Below, piece after piece: positions 16,523 to 26,588 of a DNA stretch of 64,000 nucleotides. The stretch's first letter is position 1. Every line of letters begins with the position of its first letter. Origin of the DNA: Splendidivirga corallicola (GTDB taxonomy: Bacteria; Bacteroidota; Bacteroidia; Cytophagales; Cyclobacteriaceae); contig JAUJEA010000001.1 in NCBI GenBank assembly GCA_030442035.1, positions 1,085,559 to 1,149,558 on the forward strand, written 5' to 3'. The translations under genes and the position numbers were made by a program. Under the pieces are notes generated by a model, which saw only the letters and a list, made by a program, of their open reading frames with translations, ran no database searches and was not told the DNA's origin.

Positions 16523-18940
16523 ATGCTTAAACATAGCTTCACCATTGCTTTCCGGAAATTAACCAAGAACATTGGATTTTCTCTGATCAATATATTTGGA
16601 CTGGCGCTGGGTCTTGCAGTTTTTATTTTCATTTTTCAATTCGTGAGCTTTGAATTGAGTTATGACAATTTCCACAAAAACGGAGATCATCTCTATCGGA
16701 TTGAAAGCCAATTTTTCAAGAATAATGAGCTAACTGATGACTGGGCAACAAGTTCAACCGGGTATGGATTGGCTATGAAAAATGAATATCCGGAAATTGT
16801 TGATGTAACAAGAATATGGCTGGGAAACAGCGAATCGGTTGTTCAATTTGAGGACATCAAATACCGGGAAAGAAATGTTGTAGCAGCAGATGAGTCATTT
16901 TTTCAAATGTTTTCTTTTCCCATGATACAAGGTAGTCCAAAGCTTTCATTGAAGGAGCCGAATACCGTGGTCATCTCTGAATCTTATAAAAAGAAATATT
17001 TCGGAAATGAAAATCCCATTGGTAAAATACTGAAAATAAGTAATGTTCAAAATACATATTCTTGTGAGGTCACTGGGATATTCAAGGATTTTCCCTCAAA
17101 TTCTCACCTGCATTATGACATTATTTTTTCCTGGACAACTGTATCCAGTGGTTGGAAAGCCATGGATAATTTTTGGTACTTGCACAAAGCCTATACTTAT
17201 GTTTCGCTCCACTCCCCCACTGATGTCCAATATATTGAAAGTGACTTCCCTAACCTGGCAGAAAAAAACAAAACACTTGATGCTTTAAAAGATGTCACTT
17301 GGGGGGTAAAACTTGTTCCCATTGAAGATATTCATCTGAATACCTGGAAGGCGGAAGAAATGGAGATCAAAGGTAGCAGAAGGGTAGTCTGGTTTTTGAG
17401 TATCATGGCTTTTTTAGTCATGGTTATTGCCTGGATCAATTACACCAACCTCAGCACAATAAAGAGCATTGAAAGCATTAAGGAAGTTGGCATAAGAAAA
17501 ACCATTGGCGTTGAGAGGCACAAGCTTATTTTCCAATTTTTATTGGAATCATTCTTATTGAGTATAACAGCGGCGATCATTTCTATTTTGCTGGTTATAC
17601 TTGCCAGGTATTGGTTTATCGAGGCCTTACCAGGCATAAACATTCCATTTGAAATTACTCCAAAAATTGTGCTCAGCTTATTGCTTTTATTGATTGGGGG
17701 TATTGTTATTTCTGGAATATATCCTGCACTGGTCCTTTCATCAATCAAGCCGGTGCATGCACTAAAAGGGCAAGTCAAAAATTCATTGAAGGGAAATCTG
17801 CTCAGAAAAATATTAATATCATTTCAATTCATGGCCTCTATCATTTTAATCAGTTCAACATTTCTAATTTATAAGCAGTTGCAGTTCATGAAAAATCATG
17901 AGATTGGCATTTCTATAGACCAGATAATCACGATAAATGCACCTGCCTCCACGAAAAATTATATCACTGATATAAAGAACTTTAAAAATGAAATGCTACA
18001 ACACTCAGGAATTAAAGCATTTACCTATTCCAGCGCAGTACCCGGCAAAGAAGTGGCCATGTTCCTTTCTAATAAAAGAGTCGGTAGTGAAAAGCATGCA
18101 CTATATGAAATGTTAAGAACGGATTATGATTATATAGAAACATATGATTTGGAAATTATCAAAGGTCGTAATTTTTCCAGGGACTTTTCTACTGATGAGA
18201 CTGCTTTGTTGGTGAATGAGGAAAGTGTAAAATCTTTAGGTTTTGAAAGCATCGACGAAGCACTTCATCAAGAAGTTTATCTTGAAACCAGTGACAAAAA
18301 ATTCTCCATCATTGGTATTGTTAAGAATTTTCATCAGACATCATTGGAAAACCCTTTTACACCAATTATGATTTTTATCTCACCGGATTTCAGTTGGATC
18401 CCATACAAATATCTGTCTTTGAAAATAAATGGAAATAATGTTTCCTCCACCATAGCTAACATTGAGAATAAATGGAATCAATACTTCCCGGATTCACCAA
18501 TGGACTACTATTTCCTGGACGAATCTTTTGAGCAGCAATATGCTAAAGAGGAATCTTACGAGAAGATTTTTATGTTATCTTCCATATTGGCAGTTTTTAT
18601 TTCCTGTTTAGGGCTATTTGGATTAATCCGCTATACAATTGTTCTCAAAAGAGGTGAAATAGGGATAAGGAAAGTTTTGGGAGCTTCGGTTTCAAGCCTT
18701 TTAGGACTATTTTCCAAAAGCTATGTAATGCTTCTAATTATTTCATTTGTAATCGCCACACCGGTTTCGTATATCGTTCTAACAAACTGGCTTCAAAACT
18801 ATACTTTCCAAACAGCGCTTGGCTATTGGATATTTCTTGCGCCATTGATCCTGCTCACACCGATAATCATCGTGACCATTGGTTCCCAGACATTCAAAGC
18901 AGCTACAGCTAACCCGATAGCATCTTTGAGACAGGAATGA
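16523..18940 (+). CDS. MacB/FtsX-type ABC transporter permease (large, two-FtsX form)
   Basis: An 805-residue permease of the type abundant in Bacteroidota. A first membrane segment (near 20-42) is followed by a periplasmic MacB-PCD domain (to about 285), an FtsX block of three segments (about 285-425), a second membrane segment (near 430), a second periplasmic domain and a second FtsX block (about 685-800). Motifs include KNIGFSLINIFGLALGL, IKEVGIRKTIG and RGEIGIRKVLGAS, with the tail NPIASLRQE. No ATPase gene is adjacent, so it must use one encoded elsewhere. The gene is divergent from namZ; the 194-bp gap between them has no clear promoter. Function is probably macrolide/lipoprotein/peptide-type export; not known. 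Confidence 0.9.
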   Translation: MLKHSFTIAFRKLTKNIGFSLINIFGLALGLAVFIFIFQFVSFELSYDNFHKNGDHLYRIESQFFKNNELTDDWATSSTGYGLAMKNEYPEIVDVTRIWLGNSESVVQFEDIKYRERNVVAADESFFQMFSFPMIQGSPKLSLKEPNTVVISESYKKKYFGNENPIGKILKISNVQNTYSCEVTGIFKDFPSNSHLHYDIIFSWTTVSSGWKAMDNFWYLHKAYTYVSLHSPTDVQYIESDFPNLAEKNKTLDALKDVTWGVKLVPIEDIHLNTWKAEEMEIKGSRRVVWFLSIMAFLVMVIAWINYTNLSTIKSIESIKEVGIRKTIGVERHKLIFQFLLESFLLSITAAIISILLVILARYWFIEALPGINIPFEITPKIVLSLLLLLIGGIVISGIYPALVLSSIKPVHALKGQVKNSLKGNLLRKILISFQFMASIILISSTFLIYKQLQFMKNHEIGISIDQIITINAPASTKNYITDIKNFKNEMLQHSGIKAFTYSSAVPGKEVAMFLSNKRVGSEKHALYEMLRTDYDYIETYDLEIIKGRNFSRDFSTDETALLVNEESVKSLGFESIDEALHQEVYLETSDKKFSIIGIVKNFHQTSLENPFTPIMIFISPDFSWIPYKYLSLKINGNNVSSTIANIENKWNQYFPDSPMDYYFLDESFEQQYAKEESYEKIFMLSSILAVFISCLGLFGLIRYTIVLKRGEIGIRKVLGASVSSLLGLFSKSYVMLLIISFVIATPVSYIVLTNWLQNYTFQTALGYWIFLAPLILLTPIIIVTIGSQTFKAATANPIASLRQE

Positions 18941-19088
18941 TATTTCTTAAAAGGTTTTGGCCGAACCAGATTAATGCTACTTTGACAGATTAGAATCAAT
19001 TAAACCACTACCATCATCCCTTATCTCCGCTGTACTTTGTCAAGGATGGACGTATTTGTTTTAATTTTGGATTGAGATCCAAGTACAT

Positions 19089-19838
19089 TTATTCTAGTTG
19101 AGCGATTTCTCTTTCAATCGATGCTATCAACTTTTCGGTCATCTCAATCGTAGATTGATAATTGAATGTTACAAATAACTCACTGCTGCTCCGGAAGGTT
19201 CTAAGAAGGTGATGATATTTTTTATTTTCCTTTAATTTCTCAAAATCCATCGGTTTCATTATCCCTATTGATTCAGGATGTGTTGCACTAAACATTTCTG
19301 TTTTATCAAAATGATCAGGGTTAAAACTTAGCATAACATGTTGAATATAGTCTGCCATGGTTCCTTCCACCTTTAACAGGTTTTCGTAAGCGCGGTCATA
19401 CACATCGGTAATTTCATTTCTTAGATCATCATTAGTAATTAATTCTATCCCTCTTGACTTCAATGTTTCATAAGGCCCTGACTTACTAATGAACCTGCTT
19501 GACCAAAAGGCTTTGGCAAAGTAATAGGAAAGCGTATCATGGTAATTTTGATCTTTTTTAAAAACCTCCAATAAGGCCCCACAAGCCCGAATGGCTTCCT
19601 GATGCAATTCAATATTTAATCTCAAATCCGCAACATCGAGTAAAAGTGCGGCTTTTATCTCCTTTAGTGTTTTTAACTGAAGCTTTAAAGATTTATTTCT
19701 TTCGTTCCAATTGTTGATATTAACGGCAATCAGAATCCCCACCACAATAAGCACAATTTCTCCCACTGCATAAAGCAAGTACCTTTTTGCCGAATCAAGC
19801 TGAACAGCTTCAATACGCAATTTTCTAAAGATTTTCAT
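19089..19838 (-). CDS. DUF6090 family membrane protein
   Basis: A 249-residue protein with the DUF6090 hallmark: an N-terminal basic helix followed by one transmembrane segment RYLLYAVGEIVLIVVGILIA and then NINNWNE. The remainder is helical and probably periplasmic, ending in a coiled region. The family is common in Flavobacteria and Cytophagia, often in many copies, and has no known role. The gene stands alone; on the left it converges with the permease gene, and the 148-bp gap between them holds no obvious terminator. Confidence 0.85.
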   Translation of the reverse strand: MKIFRKLRIEAVQLDSAKRYLLYAVGEIVLIVVGILIAVNINNWNERNKSLKLQLKTLKEIKAALLLDVADLRLNIELHQEAIRACGALLEVFKKDQNYHDTLSYYFAKAFWSSRFISKSGPYETLKSRGIELITNDDLRNEITDVYDRAYENLLKVEGTMADYIQHVMLSFNPDHFDKTEMFSATHPESIGIMKPMDFEKLKENKKYHHLLRTFRSSSELFVTFNYQSTIEMTEKLIASIEREIAQLE

Positions 19839-20000
19839 GGATGGTTTACACTAAACAATCATTTTGTATAATTCAATTTAAGAAAAATACCTCGATTGAC
19901 TGGTAATTCCACAAAGAGGATAAATTGAAGAACGTTAAAAAGTTGGGTTAAAGCGCTGTTTTGTTTTAATGATTATTGAAACTGCGCTTTCAAATCATCA

Positions 20001-20546
20001 TTACTTCTCATTCGCCATTTCATAAAGTTTATTCACGGTCCTCCAATTCCTTGTTGTGGCAAAGACCTTTAGCTTATTTTCAAAGAAATTATTGCTCATT
20101 TTGGCCTTACCATATCCATGTGGTGAGAAAAAAAAGATATTTTTCCCATCCAAAATATACTCCTCAGGAGTGTAATCCACTTCTTTTAGCTTTTCAATAT
20201 ATTCGGCCGCAGGAATTTCATAAAGGAAAGTCACAAATATCCGTTTTGGATCCATATCATGCTCTTTCAAAAATGGATTATTATTAAGTACATAGTTGAA
20301 TTCCGAAGGCAGTTTTACGGTAGTAGGCACCTCAAATCCATACTTCTCTAAAACCTTCTCTTTGATGTTATCTTCCAATATCCCAGGATCTACCTGTGCA
20401 TGATCAAAAATTATATTGCCACTTTGAATATAGGTTTGAATATTCAGGAAATTCAGTTCCTCCAAGTAAGCTCTTAAATCAACCATTTTGATCTTCTTTT
20501 GCCCACTTACATTTATTCCTCTTAACATCGCAATATAGGTCTGCAT
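20001..20546 (-). CDS. DUF1697 protein
   Basis: A 181-residue cytoplasmic protein with the family start YIAMLRGINVSGQKKIKM, followed by YIQSGNIIFDH, a middle helix pair and FVTFLYEIP. DUF1697 has an alpha/beta fold and no assigned function. Length is normal for the family. No operon partners. Confidence 0.85.
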   Translation of the reverse strand: MQTYIAMLRGINVSGQKKIKMVDLRAYLEELNFLNIQTYIQSGNIIFDHAQVDPGILEDNIKEKVLEKYGFEVPTTVKLPSEFNYVLNNNPFLKEHDMDPKRIFVTFLYEIPAAEYIEKLKEVDYTPEEYILDGKNIFFFSPHGYGKAKMSNNFFENKLKVFATTRNWRTVNKLYEMANEK

Positions 20547-20644
20547 GGATTAGCCGTATTTATATGACAAGGTTCGATCTCAAATTTAAAATTAATATTC
20601 TCTGTTTTAAAGTAATGATCTTTGTCTCAAATCCCAAAGCAAAA

Positions 20645-20671
20645 GCCTTCCCCAAAAGAATTGAGGAAGGC
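20645..20671 (-). terminator. Weak terminator-like hairpin
   Basis: GCCTTCC at 20645-20651 pairs with GGAAGGC at 20665-20671. On the - strand it is followed by TTTTGCTTT. It lies about 100 bases downstream of the decayed gene on that strand and may be its old terminator. Confidence 0.35.
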
Positions 20672-20768
20672 ATACTAAATCGGATAAGTATTTGACTAAA
20701 ATATATATTGAAGGCTTTAAGACCTCTTGTTATCTGCTTACAAGCCGAAACTAAAACCTTGGTCTCTT

Positions 20769-21060
20769 TTATTCAGGTTCAGCATATAAAACAAGTTCAC
20801 CTAATTTTACTCCCGAACCTGCTTTGGTGATTCTGATATATCTTGTATCGACATTCACAACATAGGCTTGCCATTTACCTGACAATCAAATGTATAATTT
20901 TGATTTATCCTGAACATCGGTATTGTTACCTAATAAAAAAAATAGGCGATTGTACTGATCATGATTTCAACATAAATTAACAGGAACATTCCCAAAAGGT
21001 GAGAAATCAATAACTTACAGAAGCTTTTTAGAAACGAATAATCAATAAGTCTTTGAGCTG
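20769..21060 (-). pseudogene. Decayed gene: C-terminal discoidin-like (F5/8 type C) fragment
   Basis: On the - strand a frame reads KLYI, an in-frame TGA, then LSGKWQAYVVNVDTRYIRI, TKAGSGVKLGELVLYAEPE and a TAA at 20769-20771. The TRYIRIT and LGELVLYAE end is what one sees at the end of F5/8 type C (discoidin) carbohydrate-binding domains. Upstream the same frame keeps coding-like sequence (FSPFGNVPVNL, NHDQYNRLFFLLGNNTDV) broken by further stops, up to about 21060. I read it as the tail of a lost extracellular carbohydrate-binding protein. The remaining parts of the 20547-21248 gap show only a family C repeat at 21195-21240. Confidence 0.45.
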
Positions 21061-21194
21061 TGGGAACGTGTCAAATAAAAGAAACTCCTATTGGATTTGG
21101 TTAAAACATTATTGAAATATTTGCAATTCTGTTGAATATTGAAGTGATAAGGTTTTAAAAGATCAAAGTATTCCGGTCAGCCAACCGGAAGCTT

Positions 21195-21240
21195 TCGTAA
21201 TCCGTAATTCAACATTTGTAATTACTATTCAAAATTCTAA
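21195..21240. repeat. Family C AT-rich intergenic repeat
   Basis: CGTAATCCGTAATTC and ATTTGTAATTACTATTC-like text immediately after the PFK stop. Similar text occurs near 24.2, 26.45, 29.5, 31.9, 32.0 and 57.5 kb. Confidence 0.4.
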
Positions 21241-21248
21241 AAGGCCAA

Positions 21249-22349
21249 CTAATCCCCAAACGATATGCCAGTACCCCTTGCAGCTTTTAATAGATAGGAA
21301 TCCTTTTTCACAAAATTATATTCCTTGGTGGCTTCCAATAAGGAGACACTGGTTATTCCATTATTTTTATATGCTACCATTTTTCCAAATTCCTTATCAA
21401 GCACCATTTCAAAAGCTTTTACGCCAAACAATGTTGCTAACAGGCGATCGAAAGCAATTGGTGTCCCTCCACGTTGCGTATGTCCAAGAACGGTCTCCCT
21501 TATTTCAGCTTCACAACCGGCCTCTTTGAGTTGATGAGACAATTGGTAGGCCACACCACCCAGACGGATGTGCTCAGCGCCTTCTTCCTTACCACTCCTG
21601 GAATATACCTCCCCATCCTTTGGTCTGGCACCTTCAGCCATTACAATGTTGACAAAGCCTTTCCCTTTTTTGTATCGTCTGTTAATATGTCCTAAGACCT
21701 TATTGATATCGTAAGGTATCTCAGGAATCAAACATATTTCCGCTCCACCGGCCAAAGCAGTGTGCAATGCTATCCAGCCGGCATCTCTGCCCATAACCTC
21801 CATTATCATGACTCTGTGATGACTTTCTGCTGTGGTGACCAGCTTATCAAAACTATCTGTCGCAATCTGAACCGCTGTTCTAAAACCAAAAGTAAAATCT
21901 GTTTGAGATAGATCATTATCAATGGTTTTGGGAACGCCAATAACATTAAGCCCCTTTTCATACAGTACCTGAGAGATTCTTTGTGAGCCATCACCACCAA
22001 TATTAATGACAGCTTCGACTCCCAGGCTATCCAACCTTTCCATCAAGATATCAGTAAGGTCTATGTTCTCTATGGTGCCATCTGGGTTTTCCCTGGGAAA
22101 AGAAAGTGGATTACCCTTGTTAGTGGTTCTAAGAATTGTTCCTCCCTTTACATGGATCCCGGCTGTGTTTTTATTGTTGAGTTTAATAATTTCCATGGGC
22201 TCATTCAATACCCCGTTGAAGGCCTCCATACTACCTAATACCTGCCAACCTCTCTCACTTTTGGCACGTTTTACAACACCGCGAATAACGGCATTCAACC
22301 CGGGACAATCACCCCCTCCTGTAAGTACTAAAACTTTCTTTTTTTCCAT
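21249..22349 (-). CDS. pfkA: 6-phosphofructokinase (group III / mixed motif)
   Basis: A 366-residue PFK, longer than the 320-residue E. coli enzyme. The phosphoryl-donor loop is GGGDCPGLNA near 11-20; NIGGDGS spans 116-122; VPKTIDNDL is at 139-147; MEVMGRDAGW and GGTPIAFDR follow in order. The donor is set by two residues: Gly in GGDGS is the ATP-type residue, while Lys in PKTIDND is the PPi-type residue (ATP enzymes usually have Gly there). This mix marks the group III PFKs; the donor cannot be fixed from sequence, but ATP is more likely because of the Gly. It performs the committed step of glycolysis. Monocistronic. Confidence 0.9.
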   Translation of the reverse strand: MEKKKVLVLTGGGDCPGLNAVIRGVVKRAKSERGWQVLGSMEAFNGVLNEPMEIIKLNNKNTAGIHVKGGTILRTTNKGNPLSFPRENPDGTIENIDLTDILMERLDSLGVEAVINIGGDGSQRISQVLYEKGLNVIGVPKTIDNDLSQTDFTFGFRTAVQIATDSFDKLVTTAESHHRVMIMEVMGRDAGWIALHTALAGGAEICLIPEIPYDINKVLGHINRRYKKGKGFVNIVMAEGARPKDGEVYSRSGKEEGAEHIRLGGVAYQLSHQLKEAGCEAEIRETVLGHTQRGGTPIAFDRLLATLFGVKAFEMVLDKEFGKMVAYKNNGITSVSLLEATKEYNFVKKDSYLLKAARGTGISFGD

Positions 22350-22518
22350 GAATTAATTATTAAATAATAAAAACAGATTATCAACAAAACGGCCCACAAA
22401 ATAGCACCGGTTCAATTTATTTAAAGCAGTTCTATTTTTTATTAATGAGTGTGACTCTTTTTTTATGAAGACAAGAAATGAGTCTTTTGTCCTAACATCA
22501 ATTTTATCAACCAAAGGA

Positions 22519-23727
22519 TTAATGAAATTTGCTGATCAAAAGTTCTTTTTTCAATTTTATAAGAGATAATAGACCAAAAGCAGGCCCAATAAACAATAGC
22601 ACATAAAGCAGACTTTGGTCAAAATTTCCCTTGATCTGGTTAATAATCTGGATGCTCACTATGGTTATCGCAAAACCAATACTATTAACAATGGTAAGAG
22701 CCGAACCAATCGATTCTTTGGGCGCTGTTTGGGCGACCAATGTAGAGAATTGAGGAGAATCGGCGACCACAAATGTTCCCCAAATCAATAATATCAATAA
22801 AAAAAACGTTGAACTCAATTGAAATATAAAAGGAGAAATCAAGCAACAAAGTCCCGAAACAAATAAGGACACCCCTGCTACCTTTCTGCTTCCTGTATGC
22901 AATGATATTTTCCCACCAATCATGCAACCAAACCCACCTATAGCAATGATCACAAATGACCAAATGGAAATATTGAGACTATCTGCAGGGTTCAATACAT
23001 TAAAGTAGGAGATCATCACCGGAACAAAAGCCCAAAAAGCATAAAGTTCCCACATGTGCCCAAAGTACCCAAAAGCAGCAAGCCTTAGCGCCTTGTGTTT
23101 AAAAATATCTACAAGCCCTAATAAGTTGAACTTTGAAGCGGGCTTTCTGAACGGACCGTCAGGTACAAATATGAATAAAATAATACCGCCAAGAGATGCG
23201 AGGAAAGAAGTGGCGAATAAAATATTCTCCCAGGAAAATGATTGAATACTTCCTTTAATAAAATGTGGAAACGCAGTACCAAATACCAATGCGCCAACCA
23301 AAAAGCCTAAGGCTGTACCAAGTCCTTTCTCAAACCAATCAGCAGCTATTTTCATTCCGACCGGATAAATTCCTGCCAGAAAAAATCCTGTAACGAACCT
23401 TAAAACAAGTAAAGTGTAGATATCTGTTGCTAAAAAATATACAGAAAGGTTTGCTACTGCTCCGATAATAGAGGACCATAGAAAAACCTTCCTGGGAGAA
23501 AATCTGTCTGCTATGGCCAGGAAGGCAAATATCAACGTGCCGGTAATAAAGCCGAATTGAACAGCTGAAGTGACATTCCCCAAAGCGCTTTCCGGAAGCT
23601 GTAAATTATTTTGGATATCGGTGATAATAGCATTAGTAGCAAACCATAGAGATGTTCCGGTAAATTGAGAAAAAATGATGATGGGTAAAATCCTGCGGGG
23701 TCTTTTTACAACATTTAAATCACTCAA
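22519..23727 (-). CDS. MFS transporter
   Basis: A 402-residue MFS protein with about 12 membrane segments. Segment 1 begins SQFTGTSLWFATNAI, typical of a broad bacterial MFS group with no known substrate. ADRFSPRKVFL is motif A, and GMKIAADWFEKGLGTALG follows segment 5. Stand-alone; transcribed towards the PFK gene, with about 170 bp between. Confidence 0.83.
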   Translation of the reverse strand: MSDLNVVKRPRRILPIIIFSQFTGTSLWFATNAIITDIQNNLQLPESALGNVTSAVQFGFITGTLIFAFLAIADRFSPRKVFLWSSIIGAVANLSVYFLATDIYTLLVLRFVTGFFLAGIYPVGMKIAADWFEKGLGTALGFLVGALVFGTAFPHFIKGSIQSFSWENILFATSFLASLGGIILFIFVPDGPFRKPASKFNLLGLVDIFKHKALRLAAFGYFGHMWELYAFWAFVPVMISYFNVLNPADSLNISIWSFVIIAIGGFGCMIGGKISLHTGSRKVAGVSLFVSGLCCLISPFIFQLSSTFFLLILLIWGTFVVADSPQFSTLVAQTAPKESIGSALTIVNSIGFAITIVSIQIINQIKGNFDQSLLYVLLFIGPAFGLLSLIKLKKELLISKFH

Positions 23728-24160
23728 ATTTGGATTCTTTTTTTCTATAAAAAATTTAAGATGTTTTTTATATCAACAATCTCCTTGTATAAAGGTAAAC
23801 ATCTGCATTAAGTTCCCAAATTTTGGTCGCAATTATGACCATTGACCCAAACAATCACGGATTAAGAAAGACAGCACTCCTACCCTACAATGAGCTTTCT
23901 ATAACATCTAAAAGAAGATTGTTCTAATACTTTAAGTTTTATTAAAAGTTAAAATATCGGGAATTGTGATCTCCGAACTTTTGAATATTAATGAGATGTT
24001 GCAATAAAAAAATCTAAATCATTGAACCTACTCACTGTCAAATTTATTGGTTTGCTATTATTCCTATAGTTAGGATCGGCAAATGGGCAGACCATTCAAC
24101 CACTTTTTCAGGAGGAGCTGATCAATTCTGCTACATTTAGTCAACTTTTGAGAAAAGTTG
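23728..24160. other. Intergenic region without a recognisable feature
   Basis: I see no ORF with coding character, no strong hairpin and no clear promoter here. It is AT-rich non-coding sequence between two - strand genes. Confidence 0.5.
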
Positions 24161-24215
24161 GAATTTTGAATTCATAACTCAAAATTCATAATTAATTTGT
24201 TATTTATAATTCAAA
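24161..24215. repeat. Family C AT-rich repeat with small inverted repeat
   Basis: AATTTTGA and TCAAAATT form an 8-bp inverted repeat around ATTCATAAC, followed by ATTCATAATTAATTTG. It reaches into the 3' end of the glucokinase gene. Confidence 0.4.
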
Positions 24216-24955
24216 GCAATTCCTATTTCCTTGGCTGACAAGGCCGCACCAACGATACCTGCATTGTTCAGGAGCATAGCTGGTTCTATCTTATCAGCGA
24301 GATCCAGATAGTCTTTAAACAATTCAAATTTTTTACTTGCTCCACCTCCTAGAATGATTGCGTCCGGCCAAAACAAAAAATCCAGTCGATTGAGGTATTC
24401 ATTCAATCTTTTCCCAAATTCTTCCCACGTTAGCTCTTCATTTTTTCTTACGGCATTGGAAACGTATTTTTCCGCTACCATGCCATTCAACAGGATATGC
24501 CCTAATTCAGTGTTTGGCACTAATTTGCCATCTGTGAACAAAGCAGTACCTATTCCGGTCCCGACAGCAGCTACTATCACAACACCTTGCTTATCTCTAC
24601 CTGCTCCAAAAGTCGCCTCAGCTAGCCCGGCAGCATCCACATCATTAACTAGGTGAACCGGACAATTGACTTGATTGCCAATCTTTTCTCCTGCATTGAG
24701 TCCAATCCAGGATCTATCAATATTCGAAGCGGTCATTACCGTTTCATTTTTAATTGCTGCCGGAAATCCACATCCAATGGGCTCCTTCCAATTGAAAGAC
24801 CTGGCTATTTCTGCCACTGTTTCAATAACATTCTCAGGGGTGGCCGGTTGAGGTGTTGGAATCCTGAGTCTTTCATCCAATAACTTACCGCTCTCAATAT
24901 CAACCGGTGCTCCTTTTATCCCTGTCCCTCCAATATCGATTCCTAAAATGTGCAT
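24200..24955 (-). CDS. ppgK: Polyphosphate glucokinase-like ROK kinase
   Basis: A ROK-fold sugar kinase of about 251 residues. The phosphate loop is [13 protein letters not shown] (residues 5-17), matching the mycobacterial polyphosphate glucokinase, as do [33 protein letters not shown] with the catalytic Asp, [15 protein letters not shown] and [11 protein letters not shown]. The ROK zinc motif CxCGxxGC is absent, as in that subfamily. It should phosphorylate glucose with polyphosphate, perhaps also ATP. Start MHILGID (24955) preferred over the ATG at 24964. A phosphofructokinase lies 1.9 kb downstream on the same strand. Confidence 0.85.
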   Translation of the reverse strand: MHILGIDIGGTGIKGAPVDIESGKLLDERLRIPTPQPATPENVIETVAEIARSFNWKEPIGCGFPAAIKNETVMTASNIDRSWIGLNAGEKIGNQVNCPVHLVNDVDAAGLAEATFGAGRDKQGVVIVAAVGTGIGTALFTDGKLVPNTELGHILLNGMVAEKYVSNAVRKNEELTWEEFGKRLNEYLNRLDFLFWPDAIILGGGASKKFELFKDYLDLADKIEPAMLLNNAGIVGAALSAKEIGIALNYK

Positions 24956-25047
24956 AAAACGCAAAATTTGATTAATAACCTCAAATATGTTTTACTTCCA
25001 AAGATAAAACAAAGTGAAGTTGCAAAAAAAATGACATAGAATTATTA

Positions 25048-26343
25048 TTAATTACTCATTACTAGTTGTTTATGAATAATTCCATCCTTCATGACAAAAG
25101 CAACATTTCTCAATGAAGATATATCTTTGGTCGGATCACCTTTTACAGCAATTAAATCGGCCAAAAGCCCTTCTTTGATACTCCCTACTTTGTGATCGAT
25201 GTGAAAAAGTTTTGCATTGCCTGAAGTTGCAGACTTCAAAACATCACCAGTTTTCATACCGTAGGACACCATCATTTCTAATTCTCTTACATTATCTCCA
25301 TGAGAGAAAACTCCGACATCCCCCCCGGCACATATCGTAACACCAGCATCCAAAGCCATTTTAAAAGAACGCTTTTTATTGATTATCCTTTCCGGATCAG
25401 GATCTGTCCCTTTTTTCCAACCACGATACTGTAATATAGCATCTCCGGCAGCTAATGTAGCACACAAAGCTACCTGATGCGCTTTCATTAATTCAAAAAC
25501 TTCTTTTGTTCCTCCATCTCCGTGCTCAATGGTTTCAACGCCGGCTAAAATCGCTCTTCTCATGCCCTCGGCAGTTCCGGCATGAGCAACCACCGGTCTT
25601 CCACTACTTTTAGCGGTTTCCACAATGAGTTTCAGCTCCTCAATAGAAAATGTTGGCGCTGCCTCTCCATTTGCGCCCCATCTGTAATCAGCATAAACCT
25701 TGATAACATCAGCGCCTTTACCAATTTGATCCCTGACTACTCTCACCAAGTCTTGACCATCCGCAGGTTCTGCACCCAAAGGTGGCTGAAAATCAGGATG
25801 GAAACCTTTTGGGCCATAACTTCCTGTTGCGACAATGGCCCTTCCTGCTACAATCATTCTCGGGCCTGGAATGATCCCTTTTTCAATGGAAGTTTTAATA
25901 CCTACATCAGCATAATCAGCACCTTCACTACCAAGATCTCTGATCGTCGTAAAGCCGGCCATCAAGGTTTTTTTGGCATGAACGGTGGCCCTTGCCACTC
26001 TTTCAGTTCTTGATTCTTTTAGCACTTGATCATTCCAGGAAGTTTCGTTGTACGGATGAAGCAGTATATGCGCATGCCCTTCAATTAAACCTGGCAGTAA
26101 AGTATGTTCGGGCATATCAACGGTTTTTGTTTGCCTCGAAATCTTGATTGAGTTTTCAGGCCCTATGGCCTTAATACGGTTAGCTTCCACTAGGACTACC
26201 CAACCAGTATGCAAATCATATCCATCAAAGATTTGCTTTGGCTTTAATAGATATTCGGAAGAAGTTTGTGAAAAGGACGGGGATAGAAAAATTAAAATAC
26301 AGTATCCAAGGATTAGATTGGCTTTTAAAAGATATCTGATCAT
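25048..26343 (-). CDS. Secreted metal-dependent amidohydrolase (imidazolonepropionase-like)
   Basis: A 431-residue amidohydrolase-superfamily protein with a signal peptide (to about residue 26). The metal site is visible: EGHAHILLH (His90, His92), KVYADYRW with the Lys after VIKV, VAHAG and EHGD for the next two His, and GGDVGVFSHG for the last Asp. The set matches the imidazolonepropionase-related, prolidase-like exported group, whose members act on dipeptides or lactams. The ending GLLADLIAVKGDPTKDIS is also typical. It is divergent from lepA. A candidate - strand -7 box is at 26426-26433. Confidence 0.87.
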   Translation of the reverse strand: MIRYLLKANLILGYCILIFLSPSFSQTSSEYLLKPKQIFDGYDLHTGWVVLVEANRIKAIGPENSIKISRQTKTVDMPEHTLLPGLIEGHAHILLHPYNETSWNDQVLKESRTERVARATVHAKKTLMAGFTTIRDLGSEGADYADVGIKTSIEKGIIPGPRMIVAGRAIVATGSYGPKGFHPDFQPPLGAEPADGQDLVRVVRDQIGKGADVIKVYADYRWGANGEAAPTFSIEELKLIVETAKSSGRPVVAHAGTAEGMRRAILAGVETIEHGDGGTKEVFELMKAHQVALCATLAAGDAILQYRGWKKGTDPDPERIINKKRSFKMALDAGVTICAGGDVGVFSHGDNVRELEMMVSYGMKTGDVLKSATSGNAKLFHIDHKVGSIKEGLLADLIAVKGDPTKDISSLRNVAFVMKDGIIHKQLVMSN

Positions 26344-26425
26344 AAACTATTTTTTTGAGTTCACATTTAAATGTCGTGAATTTATGTTAAACAATCTTTT
26401 CCAAATGTTATAGAAATGACTTAAT

Positions 26426-26433
26426 CAAAGATA
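26426..26433 (-). promoter_or_regulatory. Candidate -7 element for the amidohydrolase gene
   Basis: CAAAGATA on + reads TATCTTTG on -, a perfect TAnnTTTG about 85 bases upstream of the start at 26343. No -33 box at the right distance. Confidence 0.3.
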
Positions 26434-26446
26434 ATATGGTTAAAAA

Positions 26447-26548
26447 TCAATTAATTACGAATGTCAAATTATGAATTACGATGAGCTTAAAATTCCTTAT
26501 TCCTTTCAAACTTCAACACCTCAACACTTTAACACTTCAGCACTTTTA
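26447..26548. repeat. Family C followed by family A repeat upstream of lepA
   Basis: 26447-26487 has ATTACGAATGTCAAATTATG-like C text. 26511-26548 has CTTCAACACCTCAACACTTT then AACACTTCAGCACTTTTA, one of the clearest family A copies. Both lie in the divergent gap between the amidohydrolase and lepA. Confidence 0.55.
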
Positions 26549-26588
26549 ATTAGCTATTAAACACACTATCCGATTAACAAATAATTGC

